A stretch of 64,000 nt of DNA from NCBI RefSeq assembly GCF_010183535.1, contig NC_071329.1:1798001-1862000 (forward strand), in the 5' to 3' direction. The DNA is from Caenorhabditis remanei. Lineage: Eukaryota > Nematoda > Chromadorea > Rhabditida > Rhabditidae. Position 1 is the first letter of the stretch, and each line of letters begins with the position of its first letter. This document shows positions 1-11,166 of this stretch, piece after piece. Position numbers and translations under genes: made by a program. The notes under the pieces are model-generated. The model was given only the letters and a program-made list of their open reading frames with translations, was not told the origin of the DNA and searched no databases.

Positions 1-600
1 TTCCGCACCTCCCCCCCCCCTATTCATTCCATCATCAATTCGGTCACTTTCTATTGGCACAATATTTATCGGAGATTGTTGTGTTGGCTACTTTAGAGGC
101 TCACTGTCCCCCCTTCTCCGCCGCAAAAAAGAAAAACTGTGCGCGCGCGCACAAAAGACACAAAAGCTCATAATCGTCGGTAAACAGGTGATGGCAGGGG
201 GGAGAACTATGATGCTCTCTCTCTCACTGAGTATTACGTCGTTCCGGAAGGCGCCGAAATGCGGAAAAGGGAATAATAGGAGAGACACTTTTTGGAGCAA
301 AAAAAAGTTGGCACGTATTACGTTGAGTGCTCTCCCCCCCCGAGCTGCGAGAGTGACCACGTGCCGGAGAACTGACAGTTCTAGTCTTAAGCACTCTTTT
401 CAATTGCCACCGTTCACTTTTTCGTTATGCCACGTTTTTATTGAGTTTTATTGAATTGAATTGAGCTGGATTTTATGGAATTAGCTGATTAGTCTTAGCA
501 ATTATATACTAACCAATGTGATCTAGGGAATTATATTCTAGTTTCAATTGTTCTGGTTGATGGGAGAATGTTTGGGTTTACCTGAAATACTGTTTGTTTT
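1..600. other. Gene-free left edge with possible regulatory motifs
   Basis: No exon with usable splice sites was found. The first 450 bases are of higher complexity than the repeats that follow. They contain a forkhead/FOXO-type GTAAACA at 180-186, a CACGTG E-box at 358-363, a CAGGTG E-box at 185-190, a (GC)n run near 141-150 and a CT-rich block. This could be the edge of a promoter of a gene outside the window. That reading is inference; short motifs like these also occur by chance. Confidence 0.25.
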
Positions 601-639
601 TAAGTTTGCTATCTTCTTATCTGTTTCTGACTTTATGCA

Positions 640-960
640 TGATTTTGAATTCTTGGTTTCTATCGTTATTTTCTGTTAGTATGTCTGTCTGTCTTTCTGC
701 CTGTATGTCAGTATATCCAGATTCTTGAACACTCAGTTCTAAAGGTTCCATCTGTCTGTATATATGTATGTATATCCTGATGTCCACTCTTGTGTTTTGG
801 TTTGACAGGATGTCCAAATTTGCTGAAATACCAGTAAATCCAGAGTGTCGAGACTCAACTTTACAAGCTAGCCTATCGAGTTCTGTCTGTGTTTCAGTTT
901 GTCTAGATGTCTCATTTCATTCTTCCCATTGTGTTAATGAGCTTGCCTTAAAATTATCTC
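640..960. repeat. TCTG-type degenerate microsatellite
   Basis: Runs of GTCTGTCTGTC and GTATGTC are mixed with the linker GATGTCC. The same family recurs at 10,450-10,830, 19,500-19,890, 23,160-23,740, 43,290-43,460 and 45,340-46,010. Small open frames across it are low-complexity translations and not genes. Confidence 0.6.
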
Positions 961-1139
961 AATTTTTCTAAAATCGGAAACAGTGACGTCTAAGTGTCTA
1001 AAAAGGTGTTTTTTCATGATATTTGGTTTTGATTAGTTGAAAAATACCTGTAAATTAGGAATTTCAAAACGGAAAAAATGCTATAAAGAAGCTAATGAGT
1101 AGAGAATTCTAAATTCGGCTTTAAATTACAAAACAAATG

Positions 1140-1750
1140 AAAATAGACCTTGATACATCAACAACTAGCCATCCGGTCCATAGTAGGTCACAGAGATAGA
1201 ACTCGTCAATATCTACATTTTGGTACTGTAGACCGGCCAAAAAGGTGTCATATTTTGCATTTTTTGGTTTAAAATGCCCAGAGTGTGTCATGGTAAATTA
1301 ACTGCCCCACAAAATAATTTTTTATGAATGAGAACAGACCAAGAATGGAACTCCATTTTTGTAGTTGACAACTTTTCCGCACGGACACTTCCTAGAGATT
1401 TATAGTGGACTGCTCAAAAAATCGCACTATTTTGCACTGAAATGGGTCGATTTGAGGGAGAAATTACTTTGTCGATATGTAACTTGCTAGGCAGTGCTCG
1501 TACAAAAAAGTTGTCAACTACAAAAGTGGAGTTTTATTCTTGGCCTGTTCGATTCCATAAAATGTTATTATGTGGGACAGTTAGTTTTATCATCACGTAC
1601 TCTCATTGTTGGACATTTTCAACTGAAAAAGGCAGAACTTAATACAGTTTGAGCGGTACTGAATGTAATTTAAAGTGCCGATCTTCCACCTACCGTATCT
1701 CCCTAGAGACCGCTCTTACAAAAAAGTTGTCAACTACGAAAATGAAGATT
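1140..1750. repeat. Mixed dispersed repeats
   Basis: At 1,140-1,235 there is a fragment of the GGGCCGG foldback family (AGCCATCCGG, then GAACTCGTC and CTACATTTTGGTA). Three copies of the TGTAGTTGACCAC family follow: one forward near 1,352-1,402 and two inverted near 1,490-1,535 and 1,691-1,751. No coding exon is seen. Confidence 0.6.
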
Positions 1751-2774
1751 TAGAGGTGTTTCACATGGTAAATAGAAAAAATACAATATTGGGCCACATG
1801 GGACACCGTAAGAGGCCCGTAAAGTTAGCTAGTTTCCCTCTAGGTAGTTAGCACCGTCTGTTTTCGCATTTTTTGAAAACTATGAAAACCGCAAAACATT
1901 TTTAATCTAAGGTTTGATTTTAGTACCCTGAAAACAACAACTTCGTTCCAAGAATCAGGTTCCAGGTTTCTACAGTATCCATACAGTATCCTAGACGCTT
2001 CAAAACCCTCAGAATCCAATTTTCTGGGATATTTTTTTATTGAACACCCCTAAACTCACGAGATCTCGACGCGTATTCTGAAAAAGCCTTGTTCAATTGC
2101 TCCTCTAGTTGTCGGTACATTGAAGAGCGACGGTCATCTGGAAAAGTTCAATTAAGTTGGACATTTTCAACTGAAAAAGGCGAAATATGATATCAAATTG
2201 GCCGATACTGTATATTTTTCAGCTCATACGCGCCGTGCCAGGTTTGAACCCTCAAAAACCGAAAAGCGCTCTGTCTAGAATGTACTAACCAGCCAGCACT
2301 TTCCTTCGAATCGCACTTATGAGACCTTTTCCAATTCTGAGGACTCTCCGCTGTCAACTACAATCATCTTAGATCCCCTAGATCCTCATCCCCTCTTTTC
2401 AACCACCCGTTACATCAAATCTGCATCTAACTATGCTAACCAACCCTTCCCAACCTAGGCAACCAATTTCCTTCCTGCCACCTCTTACTCCATTTCACTA
2501 ATCCCCCTCCCCCCTCATTTCAAAACCCACAAATACATAAATGCATGTGTTCATTGTTTATGTCATATATATATATATTCACACCCTTTCCCCTTTTCTT
2601 CCTTCTCAGATCCGATTAATCAAATGATACCAGAAAAGACGGGCGGTGCATAGAGAGGGAGACGGACTGCTCCTCATTTTTCCAATTAACCCCAAATCCT
2701 TCATTATCCCGCTCACTTCAATCATCACATTTTCCTCTTGAGATGTATTCCTGTTATTCTTTCTCTTTATCCGG

Positions 2775-3060
2775 GATGGCTGGCGTGTCGTTGGCGCGTT
2801 TTTCTGAAGATGGAAAGGATTTTTTCCTAGAACTCATCAAAGCCCCAATTCGTCTTTTAAATTCTGAATACTACGACATGCTGGCGCTCTTTGGACGCGT
2901 TTTTCGGCTCTGGGCCTAGATGCTGTTTTGTGATGTGACTGGGGTGTCGTTGACGCGTTTTTCGAAAGGACATTTCTCCTCGAATAGGTTCATTCGATAC
3001 TTCAAATTCTGAGTATTATATTAGCTGGCGCTCCTTTGACGCGTTTTTTATACAAAGCGT
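2775..3060 (+). repeat. Cluster 1 of the CTGGCG...GCGCGTTTTT spaced repeat
   Basis: Four copies of a 25-28 bp motif of the form CTGGCG-(GTGTCGTTG or CTCTTTGGA)-(C/G)GCGTTTTT begin near 2,778, 2,880, 2,938 and 3,022. They are separated by unrelated sequence of about 35-80 bp. The same motif forms clusters at 47,925-48,295 and, inverted, at 51,710-52,065. Confidence 0.6.
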
Positions 3061-3771
3061 TTTGGTTTCCAATAGATTTATGAAGGAAATTCATGAATAA
3101 TTGAATTTCGACTACTGGAATATGGAATATGAGCCCTCCTCCCAAAAAAATAACTAATATATATTCGTACACACACATATTGGCCATATAATAATATATT
3201 GGTCACTCGGGGACTCGTGTGCTCCATATTTTTCAATTAGTTTTCCTTTTGGTGGTGCATGTATGAAGAGGAGTGAGCAAGTTTTTTGAAAAATTTTTTG
3301 GTTTCTGGTTATGCTCTAAATGTGAAACAGTTCAAGGCTAGAGATGTTCAGATTTATTATTTTTCATTGATACCACCTTATTTAAGTTTTAAGCACTGAC
3401 TTTTTCAGTTCCAGGAGTGTATCTTGGTCAGTTTTGTTCATCCACTATGTTCAAAACCAGATTCAGAATCCTCACAATTTCAGCTTTCCACGCATATTAA
3501 TTTCCCCATCAGTATTGAAAAAGCCTTCGAAAAAACCCTTTTTTTTTAGAATTTCAAAGTATTTCTCAGTATATTAACAAAGTTTCAAAGGATTCGTTCA
3601 AAATAATGCAATGTTCTGCATAACTTCCAAGACCTCTATTTCTAAATGATCAACTACAGAAATGAGTAGCTAAGCCTAATATGTAACATAGCAAAAAATC
3701 AGCTTTCTAGTCATATAAATTATGGTAAGAAAATGTAAAAACCAAATCAAAATTAGCTCATTTTCCATATA

Positions 3772-4021
3772 CCGTAAAACTGTATTAGAGCGACATGTCG
3801 CTCTATTTATTAACTGTTTCTCAGAAAAATTTTGTGGTTTTAGAAACTCCTTGTTAAACAAACATTTTTTTAAAAAAGTTCTATTTGTTGATCTAGAGGT
3901 TACTATTCACGCTGCTTCTAATCAGAACCAAAAAGATACACTGGGAGAATCATATTCATGAATCCTGAGTATAGATGGGTCTCGTTCTATTAAAGGTGTC
4001 GCTCTAATACAGTTTTTACGG
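3772..4021. mobile_element. Tc/mariner-like MITE, copy 1 (TA target site)
   Basis: A 250 bp non-autonomous element begins CCGTAAAACTGTATTAGAG and ends with the near-perfect inverted complement ending GTTTTTACGG. TA dinucleotides at 3,770-3,771 and 4,022-4,023 flank it. Its left end contains the palindrome GAGCGACATGTCGCTC. A second copy in opposite orientation lies at 36,523-36,778. No transposase frame is present, so it would depend on an element elsewhere. Confidence 0.7.
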
Positions 4022-4199
4022 TATATAGGTGTCCTGGTTTGAATATTATATCATTAGAACGGTAAAAACATGCTCATTTTGAAAATGCCATCTATTTTTT
4101 GATATGAATGTTCACATTTTTGTATTTACTTAAATTCTGCTCACCCACTGCTCCTCAACCACAAAACTAGTCAAACCTAGTACCCAAATGCTCAAAACC

Positions 4200-4580
4200 C
4201 GAAAGGGGGGAAATTGGTCGAGAAAGAAGCACTTTCTCCATTCCCCCTTTTCTTCAGTAGCGTTCATTCAATTACACTTCTTCTCTATAACTGTCTGTGT
4301 CTCTTTCTGCGCAATCTCTCTCTCACTCTTCATTCATTAAAAGTGCCCCCCTTCTTTACTCCCGGGCGGTCCCTTCAACATCTCCAGAAGTGTCTGCGTG
4401 CTCCGCGAGCCCCCGTACTCTCTATGGGGAATAAAAACGGGGGAGGCGAAGGAACATGATGTCCGGGACACCCATTTGTGGGTGGACGACGGACATGAGG
4501 GACCTTGGCTGGGACTCATGTCCACGGCGGGCACGTCTTCTTCGTTTTCTTTAGTTTTCCCTTTTACTTTTCTTGCCAAG
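4200..4580. other. High-complexity non-coding island with hairpins
   Basis: This segment stands out from the AT-rich surroundings. It has a perfect hairpin at 4,469-4,484 (CACCCA, loop TTTG, TGGGTG). A second pair of arms, GGACATGAG at 4,491-4,499 and CTCATGTCC at 4,515-4,523, can also pair partly with ATGTCC near 4,459. Open frames on both strands of 80-99 codons lack matching splice sites and resemble no family I know. A cis-regulatory element or structured RNA is possible but unproven. Confidence 0.3.
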
Positions 4581-5387
4581 AATAAGAATTCTGTGATGAT
4601 ACATGATGAGGGGTTTGACCATCGAGAAACTGGTTTCCATTTCTCATCAATTTCGGTTTTTTTTCAAAGTTTCGCAATTTTTTCTTTTGGCTGGTAGTGT
4701 CTTGTGATTAGTACATGTTGTTTTCTTTCAATGAGACTTTTTGGACTATTGATGATGATTTGGGAGGACAAATGAACTTTTTTTGCAAGTTTTCACCATG
4801 ATTTTTGATAGAAACTAACATTTAGGCTTTATAATTGAGAAAGTTATAGGGAATTCAGAAAAATCTGGTTTTATATGAGTTTCATCAATTTTAAATCAAT
4901 ATTTAGTCTAAAACTGCAAAAAATGTTCAAATTTTGACTAAAATTTAAAAATCTCCCAAAAAAATTGGTTTTGAAACTATCATGTAATATTAAGGAACCC
5001 ACAAAATTGTATTTAAGAAAGAAGGGTTTTTTAGCAGGTCTCGTCTCTATTCTAAATACCCTAAACACTTTTTTTTCAAATATTTATTTCCCATCTTCAA
5101 AATTAATTTTTCAAATTTTCGAACCTATTCAGAATCCCTTGAACTTCAGCTTTTTATTTATGTCAATGTTTTTGTCAGTGTCTTAAAGGAGCTTTTAAAA
5201 AACTTAATTTTTTATTTTCCCCATGTTTTCCTTGTTATTCCGCTAAAATTTTCAAGAATTCGGTCTAAAAATTAAAAAAAAATTTATTTTTGACAAGAAA
5301 ATGCAAACTTTCGCACTTAAGCATCGGTCTAAATTTCAAATATATTTTATACCTTTTAGCATTATTGGATAGCTTAAATCAAGATCT

Positions 5388-6790
5388 TTATTTTGGTAGT
5401 TGGAAACTTTTTTGTACAGACCGTCCCTAGGGAGATACGGTGGTTTGAAGTAGAGACACATTTTTGACCACGCGTTGCGGTCGAATCGCGGGCTAGTCTT
5501 CTTAGGAGCCATAACTCTTTAGGGATTGCCCGTACAAAAAAGTGGTCAACTACAAAAATAAAGCTCTAGACTTGTTCTATAATATGTAAAAAAAATTGGG
5601 CACAATTGTTTATATATAAAGGAGATATGAGCTTTTGAAGTTGAGCAAACCTCACTTTTACCCTGACGCGCGTTGTGTGCTTCCAGGGGTCATATCTCCC
5701 TAGGGGCCGTCCATACAAAAAAGTGGTCAATTACAAAAGTAGAGATCTAGACTTGGACTATAACATATCAAAAATTCTAAACAATACGGTTAATCCCCTT
5801 TTCTAGACGCTATCTCAAACTTTCTCATTTTCAACCTTAATTTCCATTCCCCGCTCTGTATAACCAAATGTCAACACCCCATTACCCATTTCTTCTCCCT
5901 CTCAATTTTTTTGTTCTTCATCCCTTCATCTCATCCATTTTAAAATGGGCTCTTTCTTCTTGCTCCCGTTTGCCGATGACCGCTCTCTCTCTCTCTCTCC
6001 CTCTCTTTACACACATACAAATAACCAATTGATATTTAATAGTGCGAGAGCGAAGGGGGCAAATTACACTTTTGTGTGACACAGAAAATACTACGGGAGC
6101 TGCAGATTGAATAGGTAGATAACAAAAAGGGGTTGATTTGATATAGAATAATTGGAAATCTGGATGTGAGGATGTACAGATGGACAGAAACTTTGGAATC
6201 TAGAAATTTAGAACGGGTGTCCTGTGGCACCTAACGATATCGGTGTTCTAAGTTTTGGGTATGTTATAGTCCAAGTCAAAATCTCTAGTTATGTAGTTGA
6301 CCACTTTTTTGTAGAGTCCCTATTTTGAATTTTTCAGAAATTTTTTTAAAGTGAAAATTATGTCGCCAAGAATGCGTGCCATTATAAAGTTTTGAAATGT
6401 TGAAATTTTGATATATTATAGATTAAACTTTGATCTTTATTTTTGTAGTTGACTACTTTGTTGTATGGACGGCCCCTAGGGAGATATGACCCCTGGAAGC
6501 ACACAACACGCGTTAGGGTAAAAGAGAGGTTTGCTCAACTTCAAAAGCTCAAATCTCCTTTATCTATAAACCAATGTGTTTGGTTTTATGATATGTGATA
6601 GTCCAAGTCTGGATCTCCATTTTTGTAGTTGACCACTTTTTTGTACGGGCGGTCCCTATCGAGTTATGGCTCCTAAAAGGACTCGCCCGCGATTCGACCG
6701 CAACGCGAGGCTGCCACTTCAAGCCACCGTATCTCCCTAGGGACGGTCTGTACAAAAAAGTTTTCAACTATAAAAATGGAGATCACGATT
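5388..6790. repeat. Cluster of TGTAGTTGACCAC-family repeats
   Basis: Copies lie near 5,388-5,450, 5,510-5,570, 5,690-5,755, 6,284-6,326, 6,438-6,500, 6,612-6,670 and 6,730-6,790, in both orientations. Each full copy joins TGTAGTTGACCAC, a T run, GTACGG and GGTCCCTAGGGAGATACGG. Pairs commonly face each other. A (CT)n tract lies at about 5,980-6,006. No gene is seen. Confidence 0.65.
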
Positions 6791-7907
6791 TAAGGTATCC
6801 TATAGTGTTAAAAGTTATAGAATGTATTTAAAATTTAGACCGATGACTGAGTGCGAAAGTTGGCATTTTTTTTGTATGGCTCCTAGCGCACCTAGCAATC
6901 CCTCCGACCTCTTTACGCACAGCTTCCAAATCCTAGCGGAAAAGTTTTTTTAAACGATTTCCGCTTCCTTAACTCTCACCCATTCCTATATAATCCGTTA
7001 AAACACGCGGAAACCAAAATGACCATCATGTCTTCCGCCTAACTGAGCACACCTTCACACCTACATAACTGTACAACACAATTGTTATACACATGCATAT
7101 GTACCGAATAAAAAGAAGTGGTACACATACATACATATTGTGTCTCTCTCTCACTGTCTAAATCTCTCCGCCCCCTCTCCCTCTCTCTCTATTCAGAATC
7201 GCTAACTAAATCCCTCGGGGGTAGTAGAACATTCCACTATTTTGTTTACTTTTCATTGGCGGTGGGTTCTTTAGTTATGCAAGTGCGCTTTAATGACTAT
7301 TTTTAATTTGGCTTAAGCAGTGTTACGTTACGTAAGTTATGTATGTGCGCTCTACTGAGATTACACCTTACTTCATGAAACTTTACAAAAACGTTCGGAA
7401 TCTTCTAAGAATGTGGCTTCCTCTGGGGTAAACACGGGTTACGGTTGGTTGCCCTAAAACCAAATATTTGTGTTTGTAGGAGGGTGGTCACAAAGTTCAA
7501 CTTGTTTTTGTTTTAGTCTAGGTATAAAAGGTGGCCTAACTTTCCCTTAGCTTTCTAAACCTAGGCCATGATTTCTAAACTATGAAACTCTAGAGTGCAG
7601 TAGTGTCTCATCTCATAACTCATAAAATTTGATTGATGTACTGCTTTCTGTGTCTGTCTATTCTTGTCGAGAGTAATATTGTTCCGAGAGGGAGACTTGT
7701 GACATATTGGTTATTATGCTGGTAGGGGAAGAGAAGGGAACTTTTTTGTTGGAATTCGGTTTTGAATTGATTGATTTGGGTCTCTATGTCCGATATTTTC
7801 AGTATTAGCAAAAAAAAAAATTTTAATTTACCAATTCTGAAAGGTTGCCACAGTCTCATTTTAGGCCCAACTATTTCAAATTTATATTCATTCTGTAGAT
7901 CACATTT

Positions 7908-8265
7908 AAATATCTATTTTTGTAGTTGATAACTTTTTAGTACGAGCTGTCCCTAGTAAGATACGGTCCTGAGAAGATTGTTGACTTTATTCCCAAGTTA
8001 AAGCGGGATAATTTCAAAAGCTTGCCACTTGTTCATTTTTCATCCAATATTTTTAACTTCATAGCCATTTTCTAAGTAACACCCAGATTTCCATTTTTGT
8101 AGTTGACCACTTTTTTGTACGTACGCTTGCTAGCGAGGTATGGCTCCTATAAGGCTTCACCCGTTATTCGACCGGGTCAATAATGTGCCTCAACTTCAAG
8201 CCACCGTATCTCCCTAGGGACCGCCCGTACAAAAAAGTGGTCAACTACAAAAATGGAGACCTTAA
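7908..8265. repeat. TGTAGTTGACCAC-family repeats
   Basis: Three copies lie near 7,908-7,970 (degenerate), 8,092-8,150 and, inverted, 8,205-8,265. The last two face each other and could fold back on themselves. The surrounding sequence up to about 8,500 is AT-rich with no supportable exon. Confidence 0.6.
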
Positions 8266-8499
8266 TTAGGGGTATACAATGATATTAAAAATAGTAAAAT
8301 GTTTTTAAAATTTAAGGCAATGGCTAAGTGTCAAAAAAAACAAATTTTCAGAAATTTTTGCTTTTGAGCTGCCCCCTAGCATAATAACTCGGCCGTGGAT
8401 CCTAAAAGGTTATACATTTAATAGTGTCCCATACCAAAATAATAGTCAACTGACACAGGACCTAAATGTTTATCATTTTTAACATAAGTTAGGCATTCC

Positions 8500-10440
8500 T
8501 CCATTTCCAGTAGGTTTCACTTGTCTAACCATAGCTACATTCATAACCAGCACCTGCACATTATTAAATTGAATACACATGTAGGTATAATACAAAAAAG
8601 TGACAGAGAGTGCTCTTCAAAAACACTCCAGACATATTGCTCCCCCCCCTTCAAAATGTCATTCACTCCACGTCTCTCGAGTAAATGCAAATTGCTCACC
8701 CAACCTATCCATCCCCTCCATCCATCTCCCATCCTCCTTTTTTTCGCACATTTTCTCTTTTCGTCTTGACCAGACCTTCAAATTGAGTGACCCCCCTCCC
8801 CCTTTGCTCCAGTAGGCTAGACTGGTTATAAGAAAACAGTGCCCCCCACATAACATATGGGGGCTCTAGTCACTAAACACAACAATAAGAATGATGTGTT
8901 ATGGTGTTGTGCTCAGTTAGGTGGGTAGGTGGAAGAAATTGCGGCGCTTTTTTTTGGTGATGACAGAGGGGTTTACCGACAATTGTGACTTTTAAAGAGC
9001 ACGGGGAATGTGAACTTTTTTTAGGAGAAGATAGTGAGAATGGGTTTTTTGAACTTTAAGAGTATTAAGTCGGTATTTTAATAGTTTGTGGTAGTTTTTG
9101 GTACTTTAGACAATTTTTCCGCGCTTTTGAACAATCATGACAGGACTCGACATATTATATAACTTTTTTGTAAGGTTAAGGTAATTTTAGTACTTTTGAA
9201 ATGACCATGTTTCATTAGTTATAACTAGTCATTATGATATTTTTAGTGGGTTTTGATTGTTTTAGAACTGTTTTAGGCAATTTTTCAGCGTTTCTTCTAA
9301 TTTTGAATATATTTATGACAGTATTAGACTAGTTATAACAAGATTTTGCAAGGTTGCTGTCATTTTTCATTTTTCAAGAATATGCAAAGTAGTGTTCATA
9401 GTAATAGGTAAGTTTTAGAAAATTTAAAGATTTTTGAAAATTTTTCTATTTTCAGTAAGATTTTAATAATTATGAGGTTTGAGTGTCTTTTATTCCTGGG
9501 CTCTGTAGATTTTCAAAGATTTAGAACCAATTTTTGCGATTTTAAGTTTTTTCTACACTTTTAACGTTTCAAGTCAATTGACCCTGACCTAGCAATAGTT
9601 AGGCCATCTTCTATCAATTCTGAACTGCCCGTGTTATTCACGCTTTTGGTTTAATTTTTAACACTTTCCGATCCGAATGTTCTAGAGCTGGCCTGGAAAA
9701 TACTCGGCCATTGAATTATAAGTGATTCCCCATAACTCTTAGTTCTTATAGTTTTCATCACATTTTCAGATGAAAACGTGCAATTTTACAGATTAGAGGA
9801 CCCTAAAACCGCATTCTTGTATTTCAGTTGTTTGAGACCTATAAATTTTCACATTTTACCGTTCAAAATGGCCTAGAAAATAGCATAGTACAGCCATTTC
9901 AAGTTTGTTACGTGGCCTTGCTTTTCCTCTAGGCCACCCTCTTCTCACTTTTTTCAGTAATTGACCGTGTGGTTCAAGGCTATTCCGTTTTTTTCCCCAC
10001 ACCTTCTCTCAATCATCCCCCCCCCATAAGCACCTTGCGCTTTTCTATTTTACTTTGTTATATTCAAGTACTTTATAAGGTATATGTTACAAGTATATAC
10101 CACTACTAGTACTACGACTATAAGAATACTGAAAGTGGAAAAGAACAAGTTTTTCGATGAAATGAATGATATGGGAAAGGCGATTGCCTGCTTCCGATGG
10201 TCATTTCGTGGATTTCTATGGTGTTTGTTGGGTTTTTTTGGGTGTGTAACTAGATCAGGATATGGAAATTGTAGGAGACATCTTTATTGTACAAAAAACT
10301 GAGTAGTGGTAATCACAAGTGAATAAAAATGTTTAAATCTTGAAAACGGGTAGGATCTTGAAGCTCAAAATTGTTCTACTCGTGAGTTTGTAGAAAATTT
10401 TCAATTGTTTCTTACTGTAGTTGACCGAATTCATTGTAAC
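8500..10440. other. Gene-free upstream stretch of the ephexin gene
   Basis: No exon could be supported. 8,640-8,860 is pyrimidine-rich and includes a possible hairpin at about 8,839-8,864 (CCCCCC...GGGGGC). 9,000-9,900 is AT-rich, loosely self-similar text with a recurring TTTTAGGCAATTTTT-like phrase. The open frame at 10,084-10,302 has no splice context and is probably chance. Confidence 0.4.
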
Positions 10441-10449
10441 GCAGAGTGG

Positions 10450-10830
10450 CCAATTGTTAACGTTAGTCAGTCAGTGTCTGTGTGTCCGGATGTCCAGATG
10501 TCTGTCTGTCCGTCTGTCTGTCCCGATGTCTAGTTTTTCAATAAAATCGCTTTCAAAGTTCCAGAAAAAGAGAGTTTCAGAAAATTTTGTTCTAGATTTC
10601 TGTCTGTCTGTCGGTCTAGATGTCCGGATTTTCAAACATCCAAACTACCGACCTTTCCAATATTTCCTCTAGCTTAACTCTCCGTTTTTCCTTTTTCTAA
10701 TCTTTCTGTGTGTCTGTTTGTCTGTATGTCTATGTGTCTAGACAACCGGATATTCAAAAAGTTTAATATCCAGATTTTTGTCTCCCTCTGTCTGTCCGAA
10801 TGTCCGGATGTCTCCCTCCCACTTTTCTCG
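10450..10830 (+). repeat. TCTG microsatellite with GATGTCC linkers
   Basis: Repeated GTCTGTCTGTC blocks alternate with CCGGATGTC and TAGATGTC. It is a forward copy of the family found inverted (GACA form) inside ephexin introns at 19,500-19,890 and 23,160-23,740. Confidence 0.6.
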
Positions 10831-10839
10831 ACTCAAAAC

Positions 10840-11137
10840 CTCTCGAAAGATGTTTTTTCTTTTTTCCTTCCATTCCCCAATAAGAAAAATCTATCGGGGG
10901 GATAATAAATAAACAGTCCTCCCCAAAATCATCATCAATATTATTCCTCTCTTTCCGTACCGCCCGTCGTCGCCACCACAATCCTCTTCACACATTTTTT
11001 GTTGAATCAAGCGATTAACCCATCGAGAGACACCAAGAGTTGTGTTGCATGCATGAATATCGTATTTGAAATATATTTCCTTCTCTTCTCTTCCACCTAT
11101 TTTTAGCCGTAAATCAAAAAATATTTACAAATTGCAG
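10840..11137 (+). promoter_or_regulatory. Probable proximal promoter of the ephexin gene
   Basis: This is the last non-repetitive stretch before the first coding exon. It holds a TGCATGCAT palindrome near 11,047-11,055, an AAATATATTT block and a pyrimidine-rich TTCTCTTCTCTTCC segment. Placement rests only on position and the drop in repeat content; no core promoter element is diagnostic in nematodes. Confidence 0.35.
11136..11137 (+). other. Orphan splice acceptor before the ephexin start (SL trans-splice candidate)
   Basis: TACAAATTGCAG ends at 11,137, 29 bases before the ATG at 11,167, with no obvious matching donor nearby. An in-frame TAA at 11,155-11,157 lies between acceptor and ATG, which fixes the start. 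It could also be the 3' end of a 5'-UTR intron. Confidence 0.55.
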
Positions 11138-11166
11138 TTCTATCTGGGTAGGCCTAAGCCATATAC

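Noticed and set aside
2775..3060. CRISPR-like spacing of the CTGGCG motif
   Set aside because: The genome is eukaryotic, repeats are degenerate, spacers vary widely and there are no cas genes; reported as a spaced dispersed motif instead.
3325..3332. CTGTTTCA (minus strand), the core of the piRNA (21U) promoter motif; also near 55,763
   Set aside because: Single 8-mers occur by chance at this rate and no downstream start pattern could be verified by eye.
4337..4697. Open frames of 80-99 codons on both strands in the hairpin island
   Set aside because: No signal peptide, splice acceptor/donor context or recognised domain; both strands are open, so composition explains them.
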